Source: Candidatus Reconcilbacillus cellulovorans (GTDB taxonomy: Bacteria; Bacillota; Bacilli; Paenibacillales; Reconciliibacillaceae). Taken from it: DNA of 64,000 nucleotides. The notes beneath the pieces were generated by a model, which did not search any database, was not told where the DNA came from, and worked only from the letters and a program-made list of their open reading frames with translations. Shown piece after piece: positions 1 through 8,700 of the stretch. Position 1 is the first letter of the stretch. Each line of letters begins with the position of its first letter. The stretch spans positions 1-64,000 of the forward strand of contig MOXJ01000015.1 in assembly GCA_002507565.1 (NCBI GenBank), in the 5' to 3' direction. Position numbers and translations under genes: made by a program.

Positions 1-107
1 CTCATTAAGTTCTATCCAAGGGCGCTTCGGGTGTCGAAGATGAAATCATGCGAAAACGCGAGAAAAACGAAGAAAACATTAATTTATTGAGGGAGGAGGT
101 ATTATCG

Positions 108-374
108 ATGGGACATAGAAGAAAGATTATCGTATCGTTATCAATTGTGGTTTCAATACTATTCCCAAACTTTGCTTTAGCAGCAGATTGCACTAGTTGG
201 TCTACTTATTCATCTACAAGTCCATGGTGTACTTCTGATTGGTGCAATCCCTTGTGGCCATTCTCTAAAAAAAGCAAGAGAATAGATTATCAGAGCAGAA
301 TATGTAATCTCGGAGGAGGTCTTTATGAAATTCAATATAGAGTCCTAGAAACTAGTTCTGGATGTAATTGTTAA
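108..374 (+). CDS. small secreted six-cysteine peptide, unknown function
   Basis: An 88-residue product. I chose the ATG at 108 because a strong ribosome site (GGGAGGAGG, 91-99) lies 8 bases upstream; the in-frame ATG at 48 lacks one. Residues 1-25 form a type I signal peptide (basic start, hydrophobic core, Ala-rich cleavage region). The mature part of about 63 residues has six Cys, including a CTSDWC cluster and a C-terminal CNC, which suits disulfide bonding outside the cell. The gene is A/T-rich unlike its neighbours, a sign of transfer. It sits about 60 bases ahead of a lipoprotein/ABC-exporter run in the same direction, so it could be the exported substrate, for example a bacteriocin-like peptide. 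No lanthionine or other peptide-modifying enzyme is visible. I do not recognise the family; function is inference. Confidence 0.7.
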   Translation: MGHRRKIIVSLSIVVSILFPNFALAADCTSWSTYSSTSPWCTSDWCNPLWPFSKKSKRIDYQSRICNLGGGLYEIQYRVLETSSGCNC

Positions 375-436
375 ATAATTTTTGATGGTGTGTCCCTTCT
401 TTTTATTAAATTTTTGCTTTGGAAGGAGTTATAGAT

Positions 437-1402
437 TTGATTATGAAAAAAATTTTTTATTTATATTTGATATTTATTCTCATTTTTGTGTTTTCCTCCT
501 GCACCTCCGACCGATGGCCGGCCGAAAAACCGAAACTGACGTCGCTTTCCGAACATATCGAATACGAACTGGCCGCCACGATCGGACAAAACCTGGGTCT
601 GCGCGAGCCTTCGTCGATTCTGGAACGCGACGGCCGCCTCTGGATTTCCGACACCGGAAGCGACCGCATCGTCGTCGCCGACCAGCATGGCAACCTCATC
701 CGCACGCTCGGCCGGACCGGCAACGGTCCTGTGGAATTCATCCGCCCGACCGGCCTGGCGACGGACGATGCCGGCCGCCTATACGTCGTCGATTCCGGCA
801 ACAACCGGGTGCAGGTGCTTTCCCCGGACGGCGCGTTCGTCAAGGCTTATGCCATCGACAAGTTTCCTTTTCAGGGATCGCACAGCTACCTGGCGGACAT
901 CGCTGTTCAGGACGACCGAATTTACGTCGCCGCCCGCACGATGGCCCGCTCGTGGGCCAAAATCTTCGTCTTCTCCGACGACGGCGCCGTCCGCTCGTTC
1001 GGTAAGGATTTGGTCGGTTCGATCGCAAACGTCGGCGGCCGCGTGCTGTTCGCCTCTTCGGGTGAATTCCGCAACGTCAAGGAAGGCCTCAGTTTCGAGT
1101 CGGGGCGCAACTATCTGGTGGAAGTCCGTCCGGACGGCCTCGGCGGCGTCGCCGAACTGCCCTACATGTATACCCCCGGCGACATTCAGGCGATCGGCGG
1201 GGCGATCTACCTTTTGAGCAGGGCATACGGCACGATCGACCGCTTCGAAGAAAACGGCGATTACATCAGCACGTCGTACCGGTTTCAGCTTCCTGCCGAA
1301 GAAATCATGGGCCTCGCGGCGATGGCGCCCGCCGAAGACGGCTGGTGGGTGCTGAATGCCGGCAGGGGCGTCGTTTATCGTCTCGTGAAAAAGAAGGCGT
1401 AA
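437..1402 (+). CDS. six-bladed beta-propeller (NHL-like) lipoprotein
   Basis: A lipoprotein of about 320 residues. The N-terminus has a hydrophobic stretch ending in a lipobox (FSSC), so it should be anchored on the outer face of the membrane. The rest carries repeated beta-propeller blades of the NHL/6-bladed type, with motifs such as LWISDTGSDRI and LYVVDSGNNRV around residues 60-130. Start: an AAGGAG at 423-428 lies 8 bases from an in-frame TTG at 437, while the ATG at 443 is 14 bases away; either is possible. The first codons are A/T-rich and the body is GC-rich. The stop is 2 bases from the permease start, so the two are co-transcribed. A binding or immunity role for the upstream peptide is a guess from context. 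Confidence 0.75.
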   Translation: MIMKKIFYLYLIFILIFVFSSCTSDRWPAEKPKLTSLSEHIEYELAATIGQNLGLREPSSILERDGRLWISDTGSDRIVVADQHGNLIRTLGRTGNGPVEFIRPTGLATDDAGRLYVVDSGNNRVQVLSPDGAFVKAYAIDKFPFQGSHSYLADIAVQDDRIYVAARTMARSWAKIFVFSDDGAVRSFGKDLVGSIANVGGRVLFASSGEFRNVKEGLSFESGRNYLVEVRPDGLGGVAELPYMYTPGDIQAIGGAIYLLSRAYGTIDRFEENGDYISTSYRFQLPAEEIMGLAAMAPAEDGWWVLNAGRGVVYRLVKKKA

Positions 1403-1404
1403 AC

Positions 1405-2547
1405 ATGTGGGCGCGCATCCGGTTTCTGTCCCTGCTCGTCGTCCGCAACCTCCGCCGAAATAAGACGACGGCCGCCGTGCTGGCGCTCGGTTATGCCGTC
1501 GGCTGGATGTTTCCGGCATATGTGCTGACGGCCCTCAACTTTGAATGGAACGTCCTGCGCGACCAGACCATGATCGCGGCGGACCGGACATGGGTCGCGG
1601 TCAACCGGGCGCCGGTCGTCGTTTCGCCGTTTTCATCGGAAAAACCGGCTGGTCCGACCGAAAACGAGTTGCTCGAACGTCTGAAATCGCTCGATCCGGG
1701 CGTGGAACAGGTGTCGTATCGGGCGGAAATGTGGACCGTCCTCTCCTATCGGGACAAAATCCGCTATACTTACGCCCTTCACGTCGACCGCGATTTCGAC
1801 CGGCATTTCAAAAAATTTTTATCTTCCGGTTCATGGCGGACCGATTCACCCGACCTCGCGGAATGCGTACTGGGAAGCCGGCTGGCCAAACAGCTCGTCG
1901 GCAAGAACGCCGTCGGCCGTCGAATCGCGGTCGCGGGCGAAGGTTGTCTCGTCGTCGGCGTGACCGACCTGTTTCCCGACCGGGTCATTGTGAAAGACGA
2001 AGAAGGGGCGCTGTTGAAAGGCACCGTCTATTATTACGTCCGGCTCAAAGATAAGGAAGCTTTCGAGCCCATCCGTGCGAAAATCTTGCACCTGAAAAGC
2101 GATCTTCTCATCGAACCGGCGACCGCCGAAACCCGTCGGGCCGTAAGCGAGCTTTACAGGATGGGGAGCATAGCGTTTATATTTTCTATTCCATGTTTGA
2201 TTTATTTTATCATCAATTCAATGAATATCATCTACCTTCTCTTTCTCAACCGAAAAGGGAAAATGGGAATCCAGCTCGCACTCGGCGCGAGAAGGCGTGA
2301 TCTGTACGCCGAAATGTTCGGCGAACTGTTGGCCGTCACGACCGTGTCCATGGTCGTCGTCTTCGCCGTGCTGGCGCTGGTCGGACCGGTCGTGGCGCTC
2401 TACCTGCGGCCGATCCGCATCGACGCCGCCGCCGTTTCCGCCGTTCTGGCGCTTCACGTCGCGCTGTGCGCACTGCTCGCCGCCCTGTTCACGCGACAAT
2501 TACCCCGGCGCGAGCTCGTCGGCCTGATCCGGGAGGTGGACGGATGA
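1405..2547 (+). CDS. FtsX-like ABC transporter permease (first of a pair)
   Basis: A 380-residue membrane protein with the MacB/FtsX layout: one transmembrane segment near residues 25-50, a large extracytoplasmic domain (about 50-240), then three segments in the last third. Between the second and third segments lies the typical cytoplasmic coupling motif (QLALGARRRDLYAEMF). The ATG at 1405 was chosen over the longer reading because it follows the lipoprotein stop directly. Its stop overlaps the next ATG by four bases (ATGA), so the two permeases are translationally coupled and probably form a heterodimer with the ATPase downstream. Such transporters usually extrude peptides or work as mechanotransmitters rather than moving small molecules. 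Substrate unknown. Confidence 0.8.
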   Translation: MWARIRFLSLLVVRNLRRNKTTAAVLALGYAVGWMFPAYVLTALNFEWNVLRDQTMIAADRTWVAVNRAPVVVSPFSSEKPAGPTENELLERLKSLDPGVEQVSYRAEMWTVLSYRDKIRYTYALHVDRDFDRHFKKFLSSGSWRTDSPDLAECVLGSRLAKQLVGKNAVGRRIAVAGEGCLVVGVTDLFPDRVIVKDEEGALLKGTVYYYVRLKDKEAFEPIRAKILHLKSDLLIEPATAETRRAVSELYRMGSIAFIFSIPCLIYFIINSMNIIYLLFLNRKGKMGIQLALGARRRDLYAEMFGELLAVTTVSMVVVFAVLALVGPVVALYLRPIRIDAAAVSAVLALHVALCALLAALFTRQLPRRELVGLIREVDG

Positions 2548-3782
2548 GCCGGTTCGTGTTGTGCAAAACGTTTCGCATAATACGATATCATTGGAAACTT
2601 CACCTGTCCGTGATGCTTCAGGTCGTCGTCGGCATCGCCGTCATCTACGCTTCCGCGGCCGTCGAGTCGTCGGTCCGGGCGCAGTTCGAAACGCTGCGGC
2701 AAGACGCGCGGAGCCGGGCGTGGAACATCGCGATCGTCCTGGAAAAGCCCGCGGACCGGCCGCCGCTGGATTTCGATCAATATACGCTACTCAAACAAGA
2801 ACTCCCCGGCGCCCGTCTTCCGTTTTTCATCGTGCAGCGCGTCTATTTCGCCCGGTCCGGCGACGGCGGCGTCGACACCGCTTACCTGCTGTTCGCATCC
2901 GACGACTACCTGCACGCGGCGCTCGGCGTCGACCGGCCCGGTTTTGAAACCGGCGCGACCGCCTATCTCGGGGAAGACGTCGAGCAAATTTTGCAGAAAC
3001 AGTATCGCCAAATCGTGCCCGACGTCGCGCTGTCGCTCGACGCGGACGGCCGCCTGTCCGTCGACGGACGAAGCCCGCTCGCGATCGAACCGGCGACCCT
3101 TCTTGCAGCCCGGGAGGCCGCCGTTGAAATGCCGGAGACGTCGCAGACGACCGTCTCCGTCCCTCTGGCGAAAACGGCCTGGCTGCCTTTGTCGTATTAC
3201 TTCGAGAAATTTTCCCAAAAAGACGTGGGACAATTCCGGCTGTCGGTCCTGTTCCCGTCGCCGTCGTCGGCCCAAGGCGACGTTTCGTCGGACATCGCGC
3301 GGCTGCTTCACCGGCTGACTGTCTCAACCGGCGAATTTTACTCGTTCACCATAGAACCCGCCCTTCAGGCCGTCCTGCTCCGGCTCGAACAAGCGCGTCT
3401 TGCGGCGCTGAACGCGGCCGCCATCGCGGCGTTGTGCCTCCTCGTCGTCGCCATCGGCCTGTCGGCGCTCGCTCATCTTTTGTTTGCGCGGCGGCTCGGC
3501 GGTCTGGCGATCGCATCCGCGGTCGGCGCATCGAAAAAAACGCTGTTCGCCGAACTGCTGCTGGAAGCGACGCTGCCTCCGCTTGCAGGCGGTTTGATCG
3601 GCACGGCGCTCGGCGCGGCATGTTTGCACGTCGTCCGGCTTGAAGCGTTCGAGCTTCGCCAGTCGCCCGCGCTGATGACCGCCGCCGCCCTGCTGTCGGT
3701 CGTACCAGGAGCCGTCGCAGCCGGTTCGCTGGCGATCCGCTTACGGCGGCTCAATCCGCTCGAAATTTTGCGCAAGGAGTGA
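2544..3782 (+). CDS. FtsX-like ABC transporter permease (second of a pair)
   Basis: A 412-residue partner permease. It has an N-terminal transmembrane segment (about residues 17-37), an extracytoplasmic domain to about residue 285, and three C-terminal segments with the FtsX coupling sequence (ASAVGASKKTLFAELL) and the closing NPLEILRKE signature common in MacB-type permeases. The ATG at 2544 overlaps the previous stop. The longer reading upstream lies inside the first permease and is not used. The ATPase GTG follows 10 bases after the stop. Having two different permeases rather than one dimerising copy resembles bacteriocin-associated and antimicrobial-peptide exporters. No histidine kinase or response regulator is nearby, so regulation is not apparent. 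Confidence 0.8.
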   Translation: MSRFVLCKTFRIIRYHWKLHLSVMLQVVVGIAVIYASAAVESSVRAQFETLRQDARSRAWNIAIVLEKPADRPPLDFDQYTLLKQELPGARLPFFIVQRVYFARSGDGGVDTAYLLFASDDYLHAALGVDRPGFETGATAYLGEDVEQILQKQYRQIVPDVALSLDADGRLSVDGRSPLAIEPATLLAAREAAVEMPETSQTTVSVPLAKTAWLPLSYYFEKFSQKDVGQFRLSVLFPSPSSAQGDVSSDIARLLHRLTVSTGEFYSFTIEPALQAVLLRLEQARLAALNAAAIAALCLLVVAIGLSALAHLLFARRLGGLAIASAVGASKKTLFAELLLEATLPPLAGGLIGTALGAACLHVVRLEAFELRQSPALMTAAALLSVVPGAVAAGSLAIRLRRLNPLEILRKE

Positions 3783-3791
3783 ACGAGTCCC

Positions 3792-4493
3792 GTGCTGGAA
3801 ATCATCGAAGGTACCAAAGTGTACCGCGACGGCGACAAGGAACTCGTCGTCTTCCGCGGCCTGAATCTTCACATCGAGCGCGGATCGTTCGTCTCGATCA
3901 CTGGTCGCTCGGGCAGCGGCAAAAGCACGCTGCTGCACATCCTCGGCTGTATGGACCGGTTGACCGGCGGCGAATATCGGTTCGACGGCCACCGCGTCGA
4001 CGACCTGTCCGAAGAAGAGCTGGCGCGTTTCCGCGGCCGGCATTTCGGATTCGTGTTCCAGTCGTTTTTCCTGATCCGCGAGCTGACAGCCGTCGAAAAC
4101 GTCGAGGCGCCGATGGGTTACGCGGGCGTTCCCGCCGGAAAGCGCCGTGAGCGCGCAATGGAGCTGCTGCGCCGCGTCGGCCTGGAAGAGCACGCCCACC
4201 GCTACCCCGACCGGCTGTCCGGCGGGCAGCGGCAGCGCGTGGCGATCGCGCGAGCGCTGGCGAACAGCCCCGACGTCGTGTTCGCCGACGAACCGACGGG
4301 CAACCTCGACCGCGAAAACGGCGAGCGCGTCGTCGAGCTGCTGTTGGAGCTGCATCGCGAGGGCACGACGCTCGTGCTCGTCACGCACGACGAATCGCTG
4401 GCCGCGCTCGCGCCGCGACGGCTCGCGCTTCGCGACGGCCGGCTGGAAGAGCATGTAGCGAATGAATCGATCGCGGTCGCGCGGAAAGGCTGA
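3792..4493 (+). CDS. ABC transporter ATP-binding protein (MacB/LolD type)
   Basis: A 233-residue ATPase that powers the two preceding permeases. All nucleotide-binding motifs are present: Walker A (GRSGSGKST, residues 38-46), Q-loop (VFQSF), signature LSGGQRQR, Walker B with the VVFADEPTGNLD form typical of the MacB/LolD/FtsE class, and the H-loop (VTHD). It starts with GTG at 3792, with AAGGAG (3774-3779) upstream inside the permease end. It is the last gene of the run that begins with the secreted peptide at 108. The converging arsC gene ends about 70 bases downstream, so the cassette stops here. Confidence 0.88.
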   Translation: MLEIIEGTKVYRDGDKELVVFRGLNLHIERGSFVSITGRSGSGKSTLLHILGCMDRLTGGEYRFDGHRVDDLSEEELARFRGRHFGFVFQSFFLIRELTAVENVEAPMGYAGVPAGKRRERAMELLRRVGLEEHAHRYPDRLSGGQRQRVAIARALANSPDVVFADEPTGNLDRENGERVVELLLELHREGTTLVLVTHDESLAALAPRRLALRDGRLEEHVANESIAVARKG

Positions 4494-4562
4494 TGACTTC
4501 AACCCTTCCGTCCGTGCCGGCGGATCGCCGGACCGCTTTCGGCCCGCCGGCCGGTTCGGGCT

Positions 4563-4982
4563 TTACGCCTCCTCTTCCGCAAACCGACGGATGCGCTCCT
4601 CGATTTCGTCGCGCACCCGCCGGAACACCGCCAGGCGTTCCTCTTCGGTACCCGTCGCCTTCGCCGGATCGTCGAACCCCCAATGTTCGCGCCGCACATG
4701 CGGCGGCACCGCCGGACAGCGGTCGTGGGCGTCGCCGCACAGCGTAATGACCCAATCCGCCTTCGCGAGCAGTTGCGGATCGATCACGTCCGACGTCTGG
4801 CCGGAAATGTCGATCCCTTTTTCCGCCATCACCCGGACCGCCGTCGGGTTCAGCCCGTGCGCCTCGATGCCCGCGCTGTAAACATCGAAGCGGTCGCCGA
4901 GATACGCTTTGGCGAACCCTTCCGCCATCTGGCTCCGACACGAATTGCCGGTGCAGAGAAAATAAATGATTTTTTTCTTCAT
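4563..4982 (-). CDS. arsC: thioredoxin-coupled arsenate reductase
   Basis: A 139-residue enzyme of the low-molecular-weight phosphatase fold that reduces arsenate to arsenite with thioredoxin as electron donor. The P-loop CTGNSCR starts at Cys10, and the redox pair Cys82/Cys89 ([10 protein letters not shown]) sits where the Bacillus ArsC cysteines sit, so all three cysteines of the relay are present. The ATG at 4982 overlaps the stop of the upstream acr3 remnant (ATGA). The usual operon is arsR-acr3-arsC. Here the efflux pump in the middle is reduced to a fragment, so arsenite made by this enzyme would need another exporter in the cell. Confidence 0.93.
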   Translation of the reverse strand: MKKKIIYFLCTGNSCRSQMAEGFAKAYLGDRFDVYSAGIEAHGLNPTAVRVMAEKGIDISGQTSDVIDPQLLAKADWVITLCGDAHDRCPAVPPHVRREHWGFDDPAKATGTEEERLAVFRRVRDEIEERIRRFAEEEA

Positions 4983-5200
4983 TCCGCTGTCTCCTTTCCT
5001 TTTCGCGGGAGCACAAACTCCCACCTCCGCCGCAACGCGAACGCCGCGTGGACGAGCGCGAGCAACACCGGCACTTCGACGAGCGGGCCGATCACCGCCG
5101 CAAACGCCGCGCCGGAATCGAGGCCGAATACGCCGACGGCGACGGCGATCGGCAACTCGAAATGATTGCCCGCGTCCAGCGGCATTTCGAGCACCGCGCA
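4979..5200 (-). pseudogene. C-terminal remnant of Acr3-family arsenite efflux permease
   Basis: About 73 codons that read as the very end of an Acr3/ArsB-type arsenite transporter: the segment [15 protein letters not shown] followed by [15 protein letters not shown] matches the conserved last transmembrane helices of that family. Intact members are several times longer, so nearly all of the protein is missing. The remnant lies in the same frame as arsR and begins directly after its TAA stop (5201-5203). The first possible start is a GTG at 5194. Its end still overlaps arsC by ATGA, showing that the original operon was arsR-acr3-arsC. A single internal deletion from the arsR stop to late acr3 explains the layout. 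Confidence 0.8.
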
Positions 5201-5530
5201 TTATTCACACACCGCCCTTCTTCCGTTCCGACGCAGTTGCTCCACCGCCTCGCGGACATCCGGAAGCGCCTCCAAGACCTGATCGCGAAACGAATGCGCC
5301 GACCCGTCCAGCGAATAAAATACCCACTGGCCGCGTCTTCTCTCTTTCACCCAGCCCGCCTGTTTCAGCCTGCGCATATGTTGGGACACCGCCGGCTGCG
5401 AGATGCCGAGCGCCTCGACCAGTTCGCATACGCACAGCTCCTCGACTTTCAGCATCGCGAGAATGCGCAGCCGCGTCCGGTCGCCGAGGGCTCGAAAACT
5501 TTCCGCGAGCGCATCCCAGTCTGCCTGCAT
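5201..5530 (-). CDS. arsR: ArsR/SmtB-family arsenic-responsive repressor
   Basis: A 109-residue winged-helix repressor. The metal-sensing motif ELCVCEL lies at the start of the DNA-contacting helix pair, followed by the recognition region [17 protein letters not shown] and the wing ([11 protein letters not shown]). Arsenite binding to the cysteines releases the protein from its operator. I place the start at the ATG at 5530 because GAGGTG (about 5537-5542) is 6 bases upstream; the GTG at 5539 would lie inside that ribosome site. An inverted repeat just upstream (5550-5569) is a likely operator, so the gene is probably autoregulated. It heads the decayed ars operon. Confidence 0.9.
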   Translation of the reverse strand: MQADWDALAESFRALGDRTRLRILAMLKVEELCVCELVEALGISQPAVSQHMRRLKQAGWVKERRRGQWVFYSLDGSAHSFRDQVLEALPDVREAVEQLRRNGRRAVCE

Positions 5531-5549
5531 CCCTTTCACCTCAATTCAT

Positions 5550-5569
5550 ATATAAGCATATTCTTATAT
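5550..5569 (-). promoter_or_regulatory. candidate ArsR operator (inverted repeat)
   Basis: A 7-bp perfect inverted repeat (ATATAAG at 5550-5556, CTTATAT at 5563-5569) with a 6-base spacer, starting 20 bases upstream of the arsR start codon. A/T-rich dyads of this size in this position are typical ArsR/SmtB binding sites. Function is inferred from position. Confidence 0.55.
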
Positions 5570-5699
5570 GACTGTCAAACGGGCCAGCCGACACTTGAAA
5601 AAATAAGATTTTAGACTACCGGCCGCCGTCCCGCTTAAAGCGGACACCCTCATTTTACGACTTGTTTCCGAGAAAAAACGACTTTTCGCCCGCGGGCCG

Positions 5700-5728
5700 T
5701 TTCCGTCCGCCCGTTTCTGCCGTATAAT
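5700..5728 (+). promoter_or_regulatory. candidate sigma-A promoter for the GH115 gene
   Basis: A perfect TATAAT (5723-5728) with a poor -35 (TTTCCG, 5700-5705) at 17-base spacing, about 50 bases upstream of the glycosidase start. The region between arsR and this point shows no other feature I can name. Confidence 0.4.
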
Positions 5729-5779
5729 CGTTGCCGCGAAGTTCCTGCTCCAAAAGGTTCGCGAAAGGACGGACCGCCC

Positions 5780-8700
5780 ATGTTCGGACCCCGCTACATG
5801 ATCGAACCGACCGATCGTTCACAGGGCGATCCGACCGGCGCGCCGACGGAAAACCGCTCCGATGCGGCCGATTGCGGTTTTCCGCTCGCCGCCGGCGGAC
5901 GGGTCGCCGATCTCTATGTCGAAAACAGCGATTACCCCGGCGTCGTGCGCGCCACCGGCGATCTCGCCGAAGACCTCGCGCGCGTGACCGGCCGCCGCCC
6001 GCCGCTCGTTCACGATCCCGCGGCGCTGAACGAATTCGCCGTCATCGTCGGCACGATCGGCCGAAACGGCGTCGTCGACCGGCTGATCGGCTCCGGCCGG
6101 CTGGATGCGGCCGACCTTGCCGGCAAGTGGGAATCGTTCGTCGTCCAGACGGTCGCCGATCCGCTGCCCGGCGTCCGCGAAGCGCTCGTGATCGCCGGCA
6201 GCGACAAGCGCGGGACGATTTTCGGCATATACGACCTGTGCGAGCAGATCGGCGTGTCACCGTGGCACTGGTGGGCCGACGTGCCGGTCACGCGCCGGAC
6301 GGAGCTGTTCGTCCGCCGCGGCGTTTACCGGCAGGGCGAGCCGACGGTGAAATACCGCGGCATTTTCCTGAACGACGAAGGTCCGTCGCTCATGACGTGG
6401 GTTCGCGCGAATTTCCCAGATTTCACCCATGAATTTTACGAGCGCGTGTTCGAGCTGCTGTTGCGTCTGAAAGCGAACTACCTCTGGCCGGCGATGTGGG
6501 ACAGTTCGTTTTATGAAGACGACGAACGGAACGCGGCGACGGCCGACCTGTACGGCATCGTCGTCGGCACGTCGCACCATGAGCCGATGCTGCGCCCGCA
6601 CAAGGACTGGAAAAAGCGTCGCGAAGGCCCCTGGGACTACGCCGTCAATCGCGAGACGCTGTATCGATTCTGGGAAGAAGGCATTCGCCGCAGCCGGCAT
6701 TACGAAAGCATCGTCACGCTCGGCATGCGCGGCGACGGCGACGAACCGATGGGTGGGCACTTTTCGTTCGAGGAAAAAATGCGCCTGCTTCAGACGATTA
6801 TCGACGACCAGCGCGGCATCATCGCCCGATACATGAACCCGGACGTCGCGCGCGTGCCGCAGGTGTGGGCGCTGTACAAGGAAGTGCAGGACTACTACGA
6901 CCGCGGCATGCGCGTGCCGGACGACGTCACGCTGCTGTGGTCGGACGACAATCACGGCAACCTGCGGCGGGTGCCGACGCCCGACGAGCGCCGCCGTCCC
7001 GGCGGGGCGGGCGTTTATTACCATCTCGACTACGTCGGCGGCCCGCGCTCGTACAAATGGATCAACACCGTCCCGATCCCGAAAATCTGGGAACAGATGC
7101 ACAAGGCTTACGAGTACGGTGCCGACCGCATCTGGATCGTCAACGTCGGCGATTTGAAGCCGATGGAGTTTCAGACGGAATTTTTCCTGCGGCTCGCATG
7201 GAATGTTCACGCTTTTACCCCCGACAACTTGCGCGAGTTCGGCGTCCTCTGGGCCGAGCGGCAATTCGGCGTCGACCGTCGCTGCGCTGAGGCGATCGCC
7301 GATCTCATCGCGCGTTATTCGAAATGGAACGGCCGCATCAAGCCGGAGCTCCTGAACGCCGTGCCGCTTTACAGCTGGACGAACGACAAAGAGGCGGAAA
7401 CGGTGCTGGCCGACATGCGCGACGCCGTCCGCACGGCCGAACGCCTGTACGCGGAACTGCCCGAGCCGTATAAGGACACCTTTTTCCAGATCGTGCTCTA
7501 TCCCGTCAAGGCGTCGGCCGTCGTCAACGAGCTGCACTTGCGGGTGGAAAAAAGCCGGCTCTATGCGCGGCAGGGCCGGACGGCGGCGAATGTGGAAGCG
7601 CGCCGGGCCGAGCTGCTGTTCGCGGAAGACGACGCCCTTTCGTTCGACTACAACCGGCGCGCCGCGTTCGGCAAGTGGAACCATATGATGGACCAGACGC
7701 ATATCGGCTACACGTACTGGAACCAGCCTGAAAACAATACGATGCCGGAAGTCGGCAACGTGTCGCCGCTTCCCGGCGCTGTGATGGGCGTCGCCGTCGA
7801 AGGTTCGGAAGCCGCCTGGCCGGGTGCGCCGGAGGACGATTGCGTTTTGCCGCCGTTTGACCCGTATTCGCGCGAGCGCCGGTACATCGACGTATTCAAC
7901 CGCGGGACGGAGCCGTTCTCGTTTACGGCGACGGCCGACGCGCCCTGGATTCGGCTGTCTGCATGCGAAGGCGTCGTCGTTCTGCAAAAGCGGCTGTGGG
8001 TGGACGTCGACTGGGAAGCCGTGCCGCGCGACGGTCGCGCCGAAGGCACCGTCATGATCGCCGGGCCGGGCGGCGCCGCCGTGACCGTCCGCGTCCGTCT
8101 GGCGAATCCGGCGTTCGTCCGATCGGCGACGGTCGATGCCTGCGAACCGGCCGGGGCTTGCTGCAGGCCGAACGGCCTGGCCGAGGATGTTTCGCCGGAC
8201 GCTGAATGTACCGTCGCCCAGTCGTTGCCGATTTTCGTGGAAATCAACGGCTGTATTTCAATCGAAGCGGAACATTACGCGGCGAGCGTCCCTGCAGGCG
8301 GCGCCGAATGGCGCAAAATTCCCGACTACGGCCGAACGTTGTCGTCGATGGCAGTGTTTCCGGTCACCGTCCCGAGCGCTCGACCGCCGGAAGGCTCGCC
8401 CCGGCTCGAATACCGCGTGCGTCTGGCGAGCACGGGCGACGTGCGCGTCGTCTGCTACATTGCGCCGTCTCTCGACTTCATTCCCGGCGCGAGTCTGCGC
8501 CTCGGCGTCTCGTTCGACGACGGGCCGATCGCCGTGGCCGACGGTATCCTGCGCGACGCCGACGGCCGTCCTGACGAGCGTGACTGGGAGCAGAGTGTCA
8601 TCTTGAACGTGCGGACCGTCGAGACCGTTCACCACATCGACGCGCCCGGCGACCATACTTTGAAAATCTGGATGGTCGATCCGACCGTCGTCCTGCAAAA

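Noticed and set aside
108-374. Lanthipeptide or other RiPP precursor
   Set aside because: It has a normal type I signal peptide and disulfide-like Cys, and no modification enzyme is nearby; only a plain secreted peptide is supported.
6257-7987. 576-codon minus-strand open frame inside the GH115 gene
   Set aside because: The plus-strand GH115 reading has family motifs throughout; the antisense product is His/Arg/Val-rich and matches nothing.
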